Origin: Deltaproteobacteria bacterium
GTDB lineage: Bacteria > Desulfobacterota > DSM-4660 > Desulfatiglandales > B25-G16
Direction: 5' to 3'
Assembly (NCBI GenBank): GCA_003646875.1
Contig: QMLT01000019.1
Coordinates: forward strand, 1 to 13,624
Length of the DNA stretch: 13,624 nt
The first letter of the stretch is position 1. The number at the start of each line of letters is the position of its first letter. The position numbers were made by a program, and so were the translations under genes. The notes beneath the pieces were generated by a model. The model was not told the origin of the DNA. It made no database searches and saw only the letters and a list, made by a program, of their open reading frames with translations. Shown here piece after piece: positions 1-6,919 of this stretch.

Positions 1-71
1 ATTTATGGGGGTCTTCCTGTGCATTAGTATAGGGCATTAGACAAAAAAAGACATACCCATGCTCCTTAAAT

Positions 72-90
72 GCAGCATTTTTAATGCTGC
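72..90. repeat. Perfect 8-bp hairpin
   Basis: GCAGCATT (72-79) and AATGCTGC (83-90) are exact reverse complements around a 3-base loop. No T-tract follows on either strand, so it lacks the second half of an intrinsic terminator. It could be the processed 3' end of a gene lying left of the window, or a small repeat. Confidence 0.5.
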
Positions 91-152
91 TGTCCCAACT
101 TATTGAGAAGTTACCAATTAACCAGGTATCTTGCGATACAAGACACAAAGAA

Positions 153-187
153 TTGAAAATTGAAAATTGGCAATTGTAATTTGTGCA
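153..187. repeat. 7-base phased tandem repeat (TTGNNNN x5)
   Basis: Five consecutive heptamers all begin with TTG: TTGAAAA, TTGAAAA, TTGGCAA, TTGTAAT and TTGTGCA. The first two are identical and the rest decay, as in a degenerating heptameric minisatellite. A second heptad array of different sequence lies at 1151-1171, on the other side of lepB. Confidence 0.6.
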
Positions 188-325
188 CCTGGTGGCTGAA
201 TAGATAATTTTTTGAAATCGCCTCTGTTGAGAAATTACTTTACAAAGGAGTAATTCTTACATTAAATTCTTAAGGCAAATGAGGAATAGAAAGAGTAAAC
301 GTTCGAGATTGAAGAAGGTATCACC

Positions 326-347
326 ATGCCTGCCATAAGGCAGGCAT
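326..347. repeat. Perfect 9-bp hairpin with GGCAGGCA arm
   Basis: ATGCCTGCC (326-334) pairs exactly with GGCAGGCAT (339-347) around an ATAA loop, 35 bases before the lepB start codon. The GGCAGGCA octamer recurs at 1108-1115 in the next intergenic space. This suggests a dispersed palindromic (REP-like) unit rather than a lepB-specific control site, although it would fold in the lepB leader RNA. Confidence 0.6.
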
Positions 348-382
348 TTAACCTGTGAAAGATTATAAGAAAGGTATTTAAT

Positions 383-1063
383 TTGAATAAAAAAACAGAC
401 AACAGAAAGCAGACCAGTGAAAAGAAGAAAAAAAGCCTTTTCAGGGAATATTTAGAGGCAGCCATAATAGCCCTTCTTCTGGCGCTCTTCATTAGGGCAT
501 TTGTGATTCAAGCCTTTAAGATCCCTTCAGGATCTATGAAACCAACGCTTCTTATTGGAGATCATATCTTAGTAAATAAATTTATTTATGGGATTAAGGT
601 ACCATTTACTGATCGCTATATTATGCAGATTAAAAAACCGAAGAGGGGGGATGTAGTAGTTTTTAAATGGCCAAAAGATGAGAGGAAAGATTTTATAAAG
701 AGGGTTATAGGCATTGAAGGAGACAAGATTGAGATAAAAGATGATGTGTTGTATGTGAATGATAAAAAAATTGAGATAGAATATATTGCAAAGTATAAAG
801 ATGAAAATATTACTCTGGCAGATAAATATTTAGAATTGTTAGATAAATCCAACCATTATATATTAGATGAATATATTAAACATGAAAATTATGGGCCAGT
901 AATTGTACCTAAAAATTCCATTTTTGTTATGGGAGATAATCGTGATAATAGCCTTGATAGCAGATACTGGCACTTTGTTTCTATAAATAAGCTCAAAGGG
1001 AAGGCTATTATTATTTATTGGTCATGGCCCCACTGGAGTAGATTTGGGCATTTAATTAGGTGA
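383..1063 (+). CDS. lepB: Signal peptidase I
   Basis: This is the type I signal (leader) peptidase, a membrane-bound serine protease with its catalytic domain outside the cytoplasmic membrane. It cleaves signal peptides from Sec- and Tat-exported proteins. The 226-residue protein has a basic N-terminus, one membrane span at about residues 25-42 and an S26 catalytic domain. Box B reads PSGSMKPT with nucleophile Ser51, the general-base Lys106 lies in FIKRVIG, and the box E motif GDNRDNS spans 184-190, followed by SRYW. The next residue is His where Gly is usual in the family. The start is TTG at 383, supported by AAGG at 371-374 with an 8-base spacer. The gene appears to be transcribed alone: 307 bases separate it from the next gene. 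Its substrates probably include the exported proteins encoded further right, which is inference. Confidence 0.95.
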   Translation: MNKKTDNRKQTSEKKKKSLFREYLEAAIIALLLALFIRAFVIQAFKIPSGSMKPTLLIGDHILVNKFIYGIKVPFTDRYIMQIKKPKRGDVVVFKWPKDERKDFIKRVIGIEGDKIEIKDDVLYVNDKKIEIEYIAKYKDENITLADKYLELLDKSNHYILDEYIKHENYGPVIVPKNSIFVMGDNRDNSLDSRYWHFVSINKLKGKAIIIYWSWPHWSRFGHLIR

Positions 1064-1150
1064 TAGTAATATAGACATTGCGATATTTGCCGAGGAAGTC
1101 GCGCCAGGGCAGGCAGGGCGGGCACCAAGATTAGTATAATTTATAGGAAA

Positions 1151-1171
1151 GAAACTTGAAACTGGAAACTA
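1151..1171. repeat. 7-base tandem repeat (GAAACTN x3)
   Basis: Three contiguous heptamers, GAAACTT, GAAACTG and GAAACTA, differ only in the last base. This is a heptameric microsatellite-like array, related in period but not in sequence to the one at 153-187. Confidence 0.65.
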
Positions 1172-1222
1172 GATAAAAAGACATCCTGAATCCTTAATTT
1201 AAAGAGTCACAAAACAAAAGGT

Positions 1223-1258
1223 CCTTTCATTCGGCCTTGTGGCCGCAGGTCATGAAGG
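1223..1258 (+). promoter_or_regulatory. Two-part hairpin in the leader of the nusG paralogue
   Basis: CGGCC (1232-1236) pairs with GGCCG (1241-1245) around a TTGT loop. Outside this, CCTTTCAT (1223-1230) pairs with ATGAAGG (1252-1258), with one bulged T and an unpaired CAGGTC on the right side. It lies about 110 bases before the start of a NusG paralogue. Untranslated leaders are known to matter for RfaH and UpxY-type factors, so this may be an RNA control element. No ops sequence (GGCGGTAGCGTG-like) is present. It could equally be a repeat remnant. Confidence 0.3.
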
Positions 1259-1298
1259 TTCGTTAAACATTATTTTTAATAAGAGTCATAGTCATTTC

Positions 1299-1326
1299 TT
1301 CGTGCCTTTGGGACTTGGTGGCTTAA
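1299..1326 (+). repeat. Dispersed intergenic element, copy B
   Basis: The sequence TTCGTGCC...CTTGGTGGCTTAA matches the element seen on the minus strand at 11887-11918 and, partially, at 192-203. All copies share a CTTGGTGGC or CTTAGTGGC core preceded by TTCGTG. All lie between genes, which suggests a small non-coding dispersed repeat. Confidence 0.5.
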
Positions 1327-1370
1327 CCTATACTTAATGTATATGAAAAAATACACTTGATAGATGACAA

Positions 1371-1901
1371 ATGACCGATACGTATCAAATGAAAGAAAAT
1401 CAACAAAAATGGTATGCTATTCATTCAAGGAGCCGGCATGAAGACGTTGTCCTTAACGGACTGAAGAAAAAATTAATTGAGGCCTTTCTCCCTAAAATGC
1501 AGGTCATGAGCAGGAGAAAAGATCGGAGAAAAAGAATATTGGTCCCTCTTTTGCCGGGCTATGTGTTTGTGCATTCAGATCTAAATCCAAATCAATACTG
1601 GGATATAATTAAGACTTATGGAGTTGTGAGGATACTTGGTATCCAGGGAAAGCCTGTTTCAGTAAAAGATGAAGAGATAGCGTCACTTAAGACATTACAC
1701 GGCACTGACAGGACCGTGAGGAACCAGGCCTATATGAAAGAAGGTGACAGGGTTATGATTATGGAGGGGCCTTTAAAAGGACTGACTGGATTTTATATTA
1801 AACATAAGGGTAAAGCTGACAAGGTGGTCATATCAATAGAGCTACTTCAAAGATCCTTAGCTGTAGAAATTGAAGATTTGAGTGTGGAGAAGATCAATTA
1901 G
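1371..1901 (+). CDS. NusG-paralogue transcription antitermination factor (RfaH/UpxY-like)
   Basis: This is a specialised NusG-family protein that is expected to bind RNA polymerase and promote read-through of particular operons. The 176 residues contain an NGN domain (about 13-108), starting KWYAIHSRSRHED, with LPGYVFVH in the middle and KTYGVVRILG near the end. A KOW domain follows (about 122-176, core MEGPLKGLTG). The RHED start, the FLPKMQVMSRRKDRR stretch and the short length fit the RfaH/UpxY branch better than housekeeping NusG, and no secE or ribosomal-protein genes lie beside it. Such factors usually sit at the head of long polysaccharide operons, but the next gene here is convergent, so its target is elsewhere. 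The start is uncertain. ATG 1371 has no good ribosome-binding site, and ATG 1389 (residue 7) lies two bases after a perfect palindrome, GATACGTATC (1377-1386). The NGN domain is intact with either start. Confidence 0.85.
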   Translation: MTDTYQMKENQQKWYAIHSRSRHEDVVLNGLKKKLIEAFLPKMQVMSRRKDRRKRILVPLLPGYVFVHSDLNPNQYWDIIKTYGVVRILGIQGKPVSVKDEEIASLKTLHGTDRTVRNQAYMKEGDRVMIMEGPLKGLTGFYIKHKGKADKVVISIELLQRSLAVEIEDLSVEKIN

Positions 1902-1909
1902 GGAAATAA

Positions 1910-3274
1910 CTATTTAGTCTCTGCATCATATCCTATCCCCATAGCCCTTTCAAGCCTTGCCCAGGCAATATTGTGCTCACTTAGGGCATTAAAATAGTTT
2001 GTCCTTGCCTGAGTGAGAAGGGTCAGAGCATCCAGGACATCGGTGGAGGTGGCAACCTGTTGTTTGTATCTTTCTTCATTCATTCTGAAATTTTCTTCTG
2101 CCTGAACCACAGCTTTTTTTGCTACCTGGATATTTTTCTCTGCCTCCCTCAACGATAAATACGCTTCCTTTACTTCGAGCTGAATATTATCCTTAATCTC
2201 ATTTAAGATGTAGTTGGCTTTTGCCAGTTTAGCCCTGGCGGCAGCTACATCATGCCTCTTCTTTCTCCATTCCCAAAAGGTCCATTCTCCTTTTAACGTT
2301 ATTGTCCAGTTATCAGGATCTTCACCCGGACCGGAACCTAATAGGATATCATCGGCCTCTCTTTGATAATTGCCAACTAACGTCACTGATGGGTAATAGC
2401 TGCTTTTAGCCAAATCTATGGCTTTTTCAGCAGACATAACATTTAGAGATACCTCTTTTATCTCTGGCCTGTTTTGCCCCGCCTTTTCGATGCATTGATC
2501 AAGAAGTAAGCTTATGGGATAATAATCAAGTATATCTTTAATTTTTACCCTTTGGTTAAGCCCCCTTCTGAGCAACTTGTTAAACAGAGACTTCGTAATT
2601 TCTACCCCATTCTTTGCCTTGATCAAATTCTGGCGCGCCTGGGCCATCTGGACCTCGGTTTGCAGGAGATCATTTTTGGCTATAATCCCTTCATCATAAA
2701 AGGCCTGGGATACCACCAAATTGGCCTTCAGTTGCTCTACCGCCTGTTTGGCTACATTTTCGAGCTTCTCTGCCTTCAAAATCCCAAAATAGGCCTCTTT
2801 GACATTCAATACCAAATCCTGAATAGCAGCCTCTTTTTGGATCTTAGCTGTATCTACCCCCAATGAGGCTATCTCCCGCAATATGGTAAGCCTCCATCCT
2901 GTAAACAGGGGTTGAGTGACGGTTATATTAAATTGATAGGTATTAGTGTCTAATGGGGAAACCGATCTTGGAAAATGAGAGCCGGTTAGAGGGTTGTAAG
3001 GATACGTTGTATATTTGGCGTCATTAACAGTACCATTATCAAGGCGCGTATACGTGTAGCTGGAGCTTAATTTTGGCAAAAAATCCGCCTTTGCAGAGAG
3101 TTCTTCAAATTCTTTTGCCTTTATCTCTTCTTTTGCTGAGTAGATAGATAAACTCTGATCTAAGGCTATCTTAATGCTTTCCTCCAAGGTAAGCTCGTCA
3201 GAGCCCAAAATAATCGAAGATCCAAATAGTAGAAAAAACAGGATTCCTAAAAAGATAGATATTTTTTTTATCAT
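1910..3274 (-). CDS. TolC-family outer membrane efflux protein
   Basis: This is an outer-membrane channel of the outer membrane efflux protein (OEP) family. It is expected to form a trimeric barrel with a long periplasmic alpha-helical tunnel for type I secretion or drug/metal efflux. The 454 residues begin with a typical signal peptide (MIKKISIFLG plus a hydrophobic stretch to about residue 24). There is no lipobox Cys, so it is not an OprM-like lipoprotein. Two OEP repeats of long heptad-rich helices follow, the first ending around NKLLRRGL and the second near the C-terminus with STDVLDALTLLTQARTNY, a signature-like TolC stretch. The ATG is preceded by AAGGAGAGGAGA (3275-3286 on the plus strand), a very strong ribosome-binding site. 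A weak promoter (TTGCTG, 17 bases, TATTCT; 3326-3354) may serve it. No adaptor or inner-membrane pump gene lies nearby, so its partner and cargo cannot be inferred from context. The stop lies 8 bases from that of the convergent gene, with no terminator between them. Confidence 0.92.
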   Translation of the reverse strand: MIKKISIFLGILFFLLFGSSIILGSDELTLEESIKIALDQSLSIYSAKEEIKAKEFEELSAKADFLPKLSSSYTYTRLDNGTVNDAKYTTYPYNPLTGSHFPRSVSPLDTNTYQFNITVTQPLFTGWRLTILREIASLGVDTAKIQKEAAIQDLVLNVKEAYFGILKAEKLENVAKQAVEQLKANLVVSQAFYDEGIIAKNDLLQTEVQMAQARQNLIKAKNGVEITKSLFNKLLRRGLNQRVKIKDILDYYPISLLLDQCIEKAGQNRPEIKEVSLNVMSAEKAIDLAKSSYYPSVTLVGNYQREADDILLGSGPGEDPDNWTITLKGEWTFWEWRKKRHDVAAARAKLAKANYILNEIKDNIQLEVKEAYLSLREAEKNIQVAKKAVVQAEENFRMNEERYKQQVATSTDVLDALTLLTQARTNYFNALSEHNIAWARLERAMGIGYDAETK

Positions 3275-3395
3275 TCTCCTCTCCTTATTTTATTGACCTG
3301 GTTATATAGTCTCGTCCAACATTTTAGAATAAATCCTTCATTACTATTCAGCAACAAATTATCACTGCTGCAACACCTTTTATCCTCTGTTTACC

Positions 3396-3424
3396 TTGAT
3401 TTTATCAGAAAATTCGCTTATAGG
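3396..3424 (+). promoter_or_regulatory. Possible sigma-70 promoter for purB
   Basis: TTGATT (3396-3401) is separated by 17 bases from TATAGG (3419-3424), each matching four or five of six consensus positions. It lies about 35 bases before the purB start in the divergent tolC-purB gap. Match quality is moderate and the background is AT-rich. Confidence 0.3.
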
Positions 3425-3458
3425 AAAATAAACAGTAAATATATTTTTAGGTGACTCT

Positions 3459-4751
3459 ATGATTGAACGATACTCACGCGCCGGGATGGCAAAGATATGG
3501 GAGCCCCAGAATCGCTTTGACAAATGGCTTCAAATAGAGATCCTTGTATGCGAGGCCATGGCCAAACAGGAGATGATCCCGCAAGAGGCAGTTGAAACGA
3601 TTAAGCAAAAAGCGAGTTTCTCTGTTGACAGGATACAGGCGATTGAGGAAACGGTAAAGCATGATGTGATTGCCTTTTTAACGAATGTTGAGGAGTCTGT
3701 TGGACCTGACGCACGATTTATTCATATGGGACTTACATCATCTGATATCCTGGATACTGCCTTTGCGCTTCAGCTCAAAGAGGCTATGCTGATTATTATA
3801 GGTGGTGTTCGCAAACTTATGGATGTTTTAAAGGAAAAGGCCTTTGAACATAAGAACACACAAATGATCGGTCGATCCCATGGAATCCATGCAGAACCCA
3901 TAACCTTTGGCCTCAAGCTGGCTGTTTGGTATAGCGAGATGCAAAGAAACCTCAGGCGACTCAAACAGGCTCTGGATGTGATAAGCTATGGAAAGATATC
4001 CGGGGCTGTGGGAACCTTTGCCAATATTTCCCCAGAAATAGAAAAATATGTTTGCGAGCATCTTGACCTAAAACCTGCGGAGATATCAACACAGATTATT
4101 CAAAGAGATAGACATGCACAGTATTTTACTGCACTGGCGATCCTGGGAGGTTCCATTGAAAAGATTGCAGTAGAGATCAGGCATTTACAGAGAACAGAGG
4201 TCGGTGAGGTGGAAGAGGCCTTCACATCAGGACAAAAGGGCTCATCAGCTATGCCCCATAAAAAGAACCCAATTGGCTCTGAAAATCTCTCAGGATTGGC
4301 TCGGCTTGTTAGATCCAATTGCATTGCTGCTATGGAAAACATGGCCCTCTGGCATGAACGGGATATTAGTCATTCCTCTGTGGAAAGAGTGATTGCGCCA
4401 GACAGCACCATTCTAATAGATTACATGCTCAATCGGTTGACAGGAATAATGAGAAACTTAGTGGTTAACAAGAATGCCATGGTCAGGAATCTTGAAAAAC
4501 TACAGGGACTCATCTTTTCTCAGCAAATTCTCCTGGCCCTGGTAAAAAAGGGTTGTTCCCGTCAACATGCCTATTCAATAACGCAGAAAAACTCTCTTCG
4601 AGCATGGAGTACTGGAGAAGACTTTAAAGGTCTTATTTTAGGGGATCAAGATATTCAAAACTATCTTGATAAGCGAGAGGTAAGCGAGATATTTTCCCTC
4701 AAATATCATCTAAAATATGTGGAGCAGATCTTTGCCAGGGTATTTCAATAA
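3459..4751 (+). CDS. purB: Adenylosuccinate lyase
   Basis: This enzyme catalyses two steps of purine synthesis: release of fumarate from SAICAR to give AICAR, and from adenylosuccinate to give AMP. It is a cytoplasmic homotetramer of the fumarase/aspartase superfamily. The 430-residue length is normal for the short bacterial type. Conserved elements are KHDV with His68, GLTSSD (91-96), GRSHGIHAEP with catalytic His141, and the superfamily signature SSAMPHKKNP (262-271) on the mobile loop that carries the catalytic serine. The histidine and serine positions coincide with those I recall for the Bacillus subtilis enzyme. The start is ATG 3459 with AGGTGA at 3449-3454, which is close (4 bases). 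It is followed after 107 bases by the peptidoglycan-enzyme cluster on the same strand. Read-through into that cluster is possible, since I see no terminator, but there is no functional link. Confidence 0.97.
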   Translation: MIERYSRAGMAKIWEPQNRFDKWLQIEILVCEAMAKQEMIPQEAVETIKQKASFSVDRIQAIEETVKHDVIAFLTNVEESVGPDARFIHMGLTSSDILDTAFALQLKEAMLIIIGGVRKLMDVLKEKAFEHKNTQMIGRSHGIHAEPITFGLKLAVWYSEMQRNLRRLKQALDVISYGKISGAVGTFANISPEIEKYVCEHLDLKPAEISTQIIQRDRHAQYFTALAILGGSIEKIAVEIRHLQRTEVGEVEEAFTSGQKGSSAMPHKKNPIGSENLSGLARLVRSNCIAAMENMALWHERDISHSSVERVIAPDSTILIDYMLNRLTGIMRNLVVNKNAMVRNLEKLQGLIFSQQILLALVKKGCSRQHAYSITQKNSLRAWSTGEDFKGLILGDQDIQNYLDKREVSEIFSLKYHLKYVEQIFARVFQ

Positions 4752-4858
4752 CAGATTTGTTCCTTTTGATAAGAAAGAGCAATCTCAGCTTTCTAAATCA
4801 GCAGAATTAATCCTTACGATTGTCCCGAGGTCTAATATACTTAAATGGAATTTGAAGA

Positions 4859-6208
4859 TTGAATAGAAATCTCTTAATAAAATTTACTTATTTGAGTATC
4901 AAACTCTTTTTGCTTTTAGTTATCTATCCTCAAATAACCGGGGCTGCTGTAACAAGGCCAGAAGATTTAAGTGGAAAAGTGGAAGGCCTTATGCCAGATT
5001 GTATACTTTCCTTCCCCCTTCAAAATCCTGGATACATACTGCTGGTAGAAAAATCTACTCAAATGGCATACCTTTACCAGGCCAGTAATATAGCCCATCC
5101 ATTAAAGGTGTATCTTTGTTCTACCGGGGAGAATAACGGGCCTAAGTCTGACATTAATGATAAAAAGACACCCGAGGGTGTATATTTTGTTAATAATTCA
5201 TTTAAAGAGAAAGACCTGTCCCCTATTTATGGAGCTCGAGCCTTTTCAGTTGACTATCCCAATCCACTGGACCGCAAATTGGGGAGAAAAGGATATGGGA
5301 TATGGATTCATGGAACCATTGAGAGACTTAAACCACGGAATAGCAATGGTTGTATTGTTTTTAGCAATGAGGATATAATTGAGCTATCTAAGTACATAGG
5401 CAAGAAACACACGCCGATCATAATCACCCAGAAGATCAACTTCATTGAAAAGAAAAGGCACCAGCAAGAGAGGGCAGAATTCAGGGGATTTGTTATGGAC
5501 TGGTTAAAGGCCTGGGCCCAGGGTCGCATTGGTCTGTATATGAACTTTTACTGGAAAGGGTTCACGGCGAAAGGGAAAAACTGGCGCCAATGGCGAGCCT
5601 ATAAGAGTCGTTTAAGTGAAAAATATGACAATATAGATATAAAAATAGATAATCTCCAGTTATTAAAGGAAAATGGAGTGGTCTTGGCCAAGTTTGATCA
5701 GATCTATAGAAGCAATGGATTTTTTAGTGTTGGGGAGAAAAGACTTTATCTGCAGAAAAAGGGCGCTGAATGGAAGATAACAGATGAATTCTTCAGGAAG
5801 AAAAAGGAACTGGTTAAGGAAGCGCCTTCAAGGCTACGAAGAGAGGAAGAGATTTCAGTTATCAAAGGTCTTATATCTGACTGGCATAAGGCTTGGCAGG
5901 AGAAGGATCTTCAAAGGTACATGGACAACTATTCAAAAGATTTTTCTTCTCTCGGCCTCGACTATAATGGTTGGAAAAGGCACAAGTTCGAAGTCAATAA
6001 AAGATATACTCAAATCAGGGTTAAAATTCGCAATCTGAAGATAAAGCTACTATCACCTGAAAGGGCAATAGTATATTTCGACCAAGAGTACAGCTCCGAT
6101 CAATACCATGACAGAGGGAAAAAAACGATTCATCTAATTAAGGGAGATGGGAAATGGAAAATAAAGAGAGAAATATGGACCCCGATAGGGAGAGGGAAGA
6201 AGAGATAA
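4859..6208 (+). CDS. YkuD-fold L,D-peptidase with two C-terminal NTF2-like domains (Csd6/Pgp2-like)
   Basis: This is an exported cysteine enzyme that is expected to act on the stem peptides of peptidoglycan. The 449-residue protein has a hydrophobic N-terminus (about 6-29) that looks like a signal peptide. The YkuD catalytic domain spans about 55-195, with IWIHGT (His151) and SNGCIV (Cys165). Val replaces the Arg that follows the catalytic Cys in many ErfK/YbiS transpeptidases. SNGC variants fit the subgroup with YafK/DpaA, Helicobacter Csd6 and Campylobacter Pgp2, several of which act as hydrolases. Two repeated domains follow (about 207-312 and 335-440), each starting with D-W-x-K-A-W and ending with a W-K-I segment. 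They look like NTF2-like folds, of which Csd6 has one. The assignment as L,D-carboxypeptidase rather than transpeptidase is inference. The start TTG 4859 has only a weak GGAA upstream. The end overlaps the next gene by 55 bases, implying coupled translation. Confidence 0.85.
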   Translation: MNRNLLIKFTYLSIKLFLLLVIYPQITGAAVTRPEDLSGKVEGLMPDCILSFPLQNPGYILLVEKSTQMAYLYQASNIAHPLKVYLCSTGENNGPKSDINDKKTPEGVYFVNNSFKEKDLSPIYGARAFSVDYPNPLDRKLGRKGYGIWIHGTIERLKPRNSNGCIVFSNEDIIELSKYIGKKHTPIIITQKINFIEKKRHQQERAEFRGFVMDWLKAWAQGRIGLYMNFYWKGFTAKGKNWRQWRAYKSRLSEKYDNIDIKIDNLQLLKENGVVLAKFDQIYRSNGFFSVGEKRLYLQKKGAEWKITDEFFRKKKELVKEAPSRLRREEEISVIKGLISDWHKAWQEKDLQRYMDNYSKDFSSLGLDYNGWKRHKFEVNKRYTQIRVKIRNLKIKLLSPERAIVYFDQEYSSDQYHDRGKKTIHLIKGDGKWKIKREIWTPIGRGKKR

Positions 6209-6918
6209 GAAGGCCCTCTAAGCATAAAGAGCGTCTAACAATCATGATCTTTAAGAAGGCAGGTAAGGTTAGGACACTTGAAATATCTTCCCGGCTTATA
6301 TTCTTTGCCTCACTGTTTTTCCTCATCTGTATTGTGGCTGCCATTTTTTTTACAAACAAATACCTTGCATACTTTTATATTTATAAAACAGATAAAATGC
6401 AGGCAGATAAAATAGCCGAACTCAGCAGAGAGCTCATAAAGATAACTAAAAGCCTTGAGAGATCTAAACAGAAAATTGCCTTTTTGAATGACTATGTTAT
6501 TGGGGAGGAGAAAGACAAAAGTCCAGAGCCAATGCCCACAGTTGACCATACGGAAACCTCTTTGCCAAAGATTGTGGATATAGATGAACTAAAGGTAAAA
6601 AGAGATAGATCGACAATTAGTATTAATTTCAGGATTGTAAACAGACAGTTAAATGAGAAACCTATAGGTGGATATATCTTTTTCCTTGCCAGTATCAAAG
6701 ATTCAGATTCGTCTGGAGTTTGGTCTTATCCCAGCTCACAGCTCAAACATGGTCTCCCGGTAGACTACACGAAAGGGCAGCGTTTTTTAATACAGAGATT
6801 CAAATCGATCAGAAACAAATATCAACTAACCAGATCAACCGATAAACCACTCATCTTAAAAATACTGGTATATGATAGGAGTGGTGAGTTGATCTTAAAG
6901 AAGGTGCTTGAGGTATAG
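6154..6918 (+). CDS. Hypothetical bitopic membrane protein with periplasmic coiled coil
   Basis: I do not recognise a named family. The 254-residue protein has a charged cytoplasmic N-terminus (1-44, rich in Arg, Lys and Glu) and one membrane span (about 46-68). A likely coiled coil follows (about 80-112, KIAELSRELIKITKS and onward), then a Pro/Glu-rich linker (about 117-137) and a C-terminal domain (about 138-254) with alternating hydrophobic residues that suggest beta strands (for example STISINFRIVN, GGYIFFLASI, LILKILVYD). ATG 6154 is chosen because GGAG sits 7 bases upstream (6143-6146). It lies inside the preceding gene, and the stop is one base before the ATG of the next gene. Tight coupling on both sides, between two apparent peptidoglycan hydrolases, suggests a membrane tether or scaffold for them. 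That role is inference only. Confidence 0.8.
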   Translation: MENKERNMDPDREREEEIRRPSKHKERLTIMIFKKAGKVRTLEISSRLIFFASLFFLICIVAAIFFTNKYLAYFYIYKTDKMQADKIAELSRELIKITKSLERSKQKIAFLNDYVIGEEKDKSPEPMPTVDHTETSLPKIVDIDELKVKRDRSTISINFRIVNRQLNEKPIGGYIFFLASIKDSDSSGVWSYPSSQLKHGLPVDYTKGQRFLIQRFKSIRNKYQLTRSTDKPLILKILVYDRSGELILKKVLEV

Positions 6919-6919
6919 G

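Larger units (their letters stand above)
1..382. other. Intergenic region upstream of lepB, rich in small repeats
   Basis: I find no convincing gene in these 382 bases. The stretch holds a perfect 8-bp hairpin (72-79 with 83-90), a 7-base phased repeat (153-187), a copy of the GTGGCTGAATAG dispersed element (192-203), a 7-bp inverted repeat (233-239 with 249-255) and a perfect 9-bp hairpin (326-347). No hairpin is followed by a T-tract, so none is called as a terminator. No clear sigma-70 promoter for lepB is visible. The region reads as accumulated repeat debris with the lepB leader at its right end. Confidence 0.6.
1064..1370. other. Structured intergenic region between lepB and the nusG paralogue
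   Basis: No gene is apparent in these 307 bases. They contain a locally GC-rich patch (about 1086-1127) that includes a GGCAGGCA octamer (1108-1115), a 7-base tandem repeat (1151-1171), a two-part hairpin (1223-1258), a copy of the dispersed GTGGCTTAA-type element (1299-1326) and a weak -10-like TATACT (1329-1334). The GC-rich patch stands out from its AT-rich surroundings. Confidence 0.55.

Noticed and set aside
153..187. CRISPR array
   Set aside because: The repeats are 7 bases and contiguous, without spacers, and no cas gene is nearby.
279..338. A 19-codon ORF upstream of lepB (MRNRKSKRSRLKKVSP...) as a leader peptide
   Set aside because: AAGG is only 3 bases before the ATG, the end runs into the 9-bp hairpin, and there is no regulatory codon run. 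Composition alone can explain it.
1200..1370. JUMPstart/ops element upstream of the NusG-like gene
   Set aside because: No GGCGGTAGCGTG-like sequence is present. Only a generic hairpin is seen.
1910..3274. TolC-family gene as part of a nearby efflux operon
   Set aside because: No periplasmic adaptor, RND or ABC transporter gene lies within the window on the same strand.
4778..4797. Imperfect stem downstream of purB as a terminator separating it from the peptidoglycan cluster
   Set aside because: Pairing of GAAAG with CTTTC needs a bulge and no T-run follows, so it is too weak to call.
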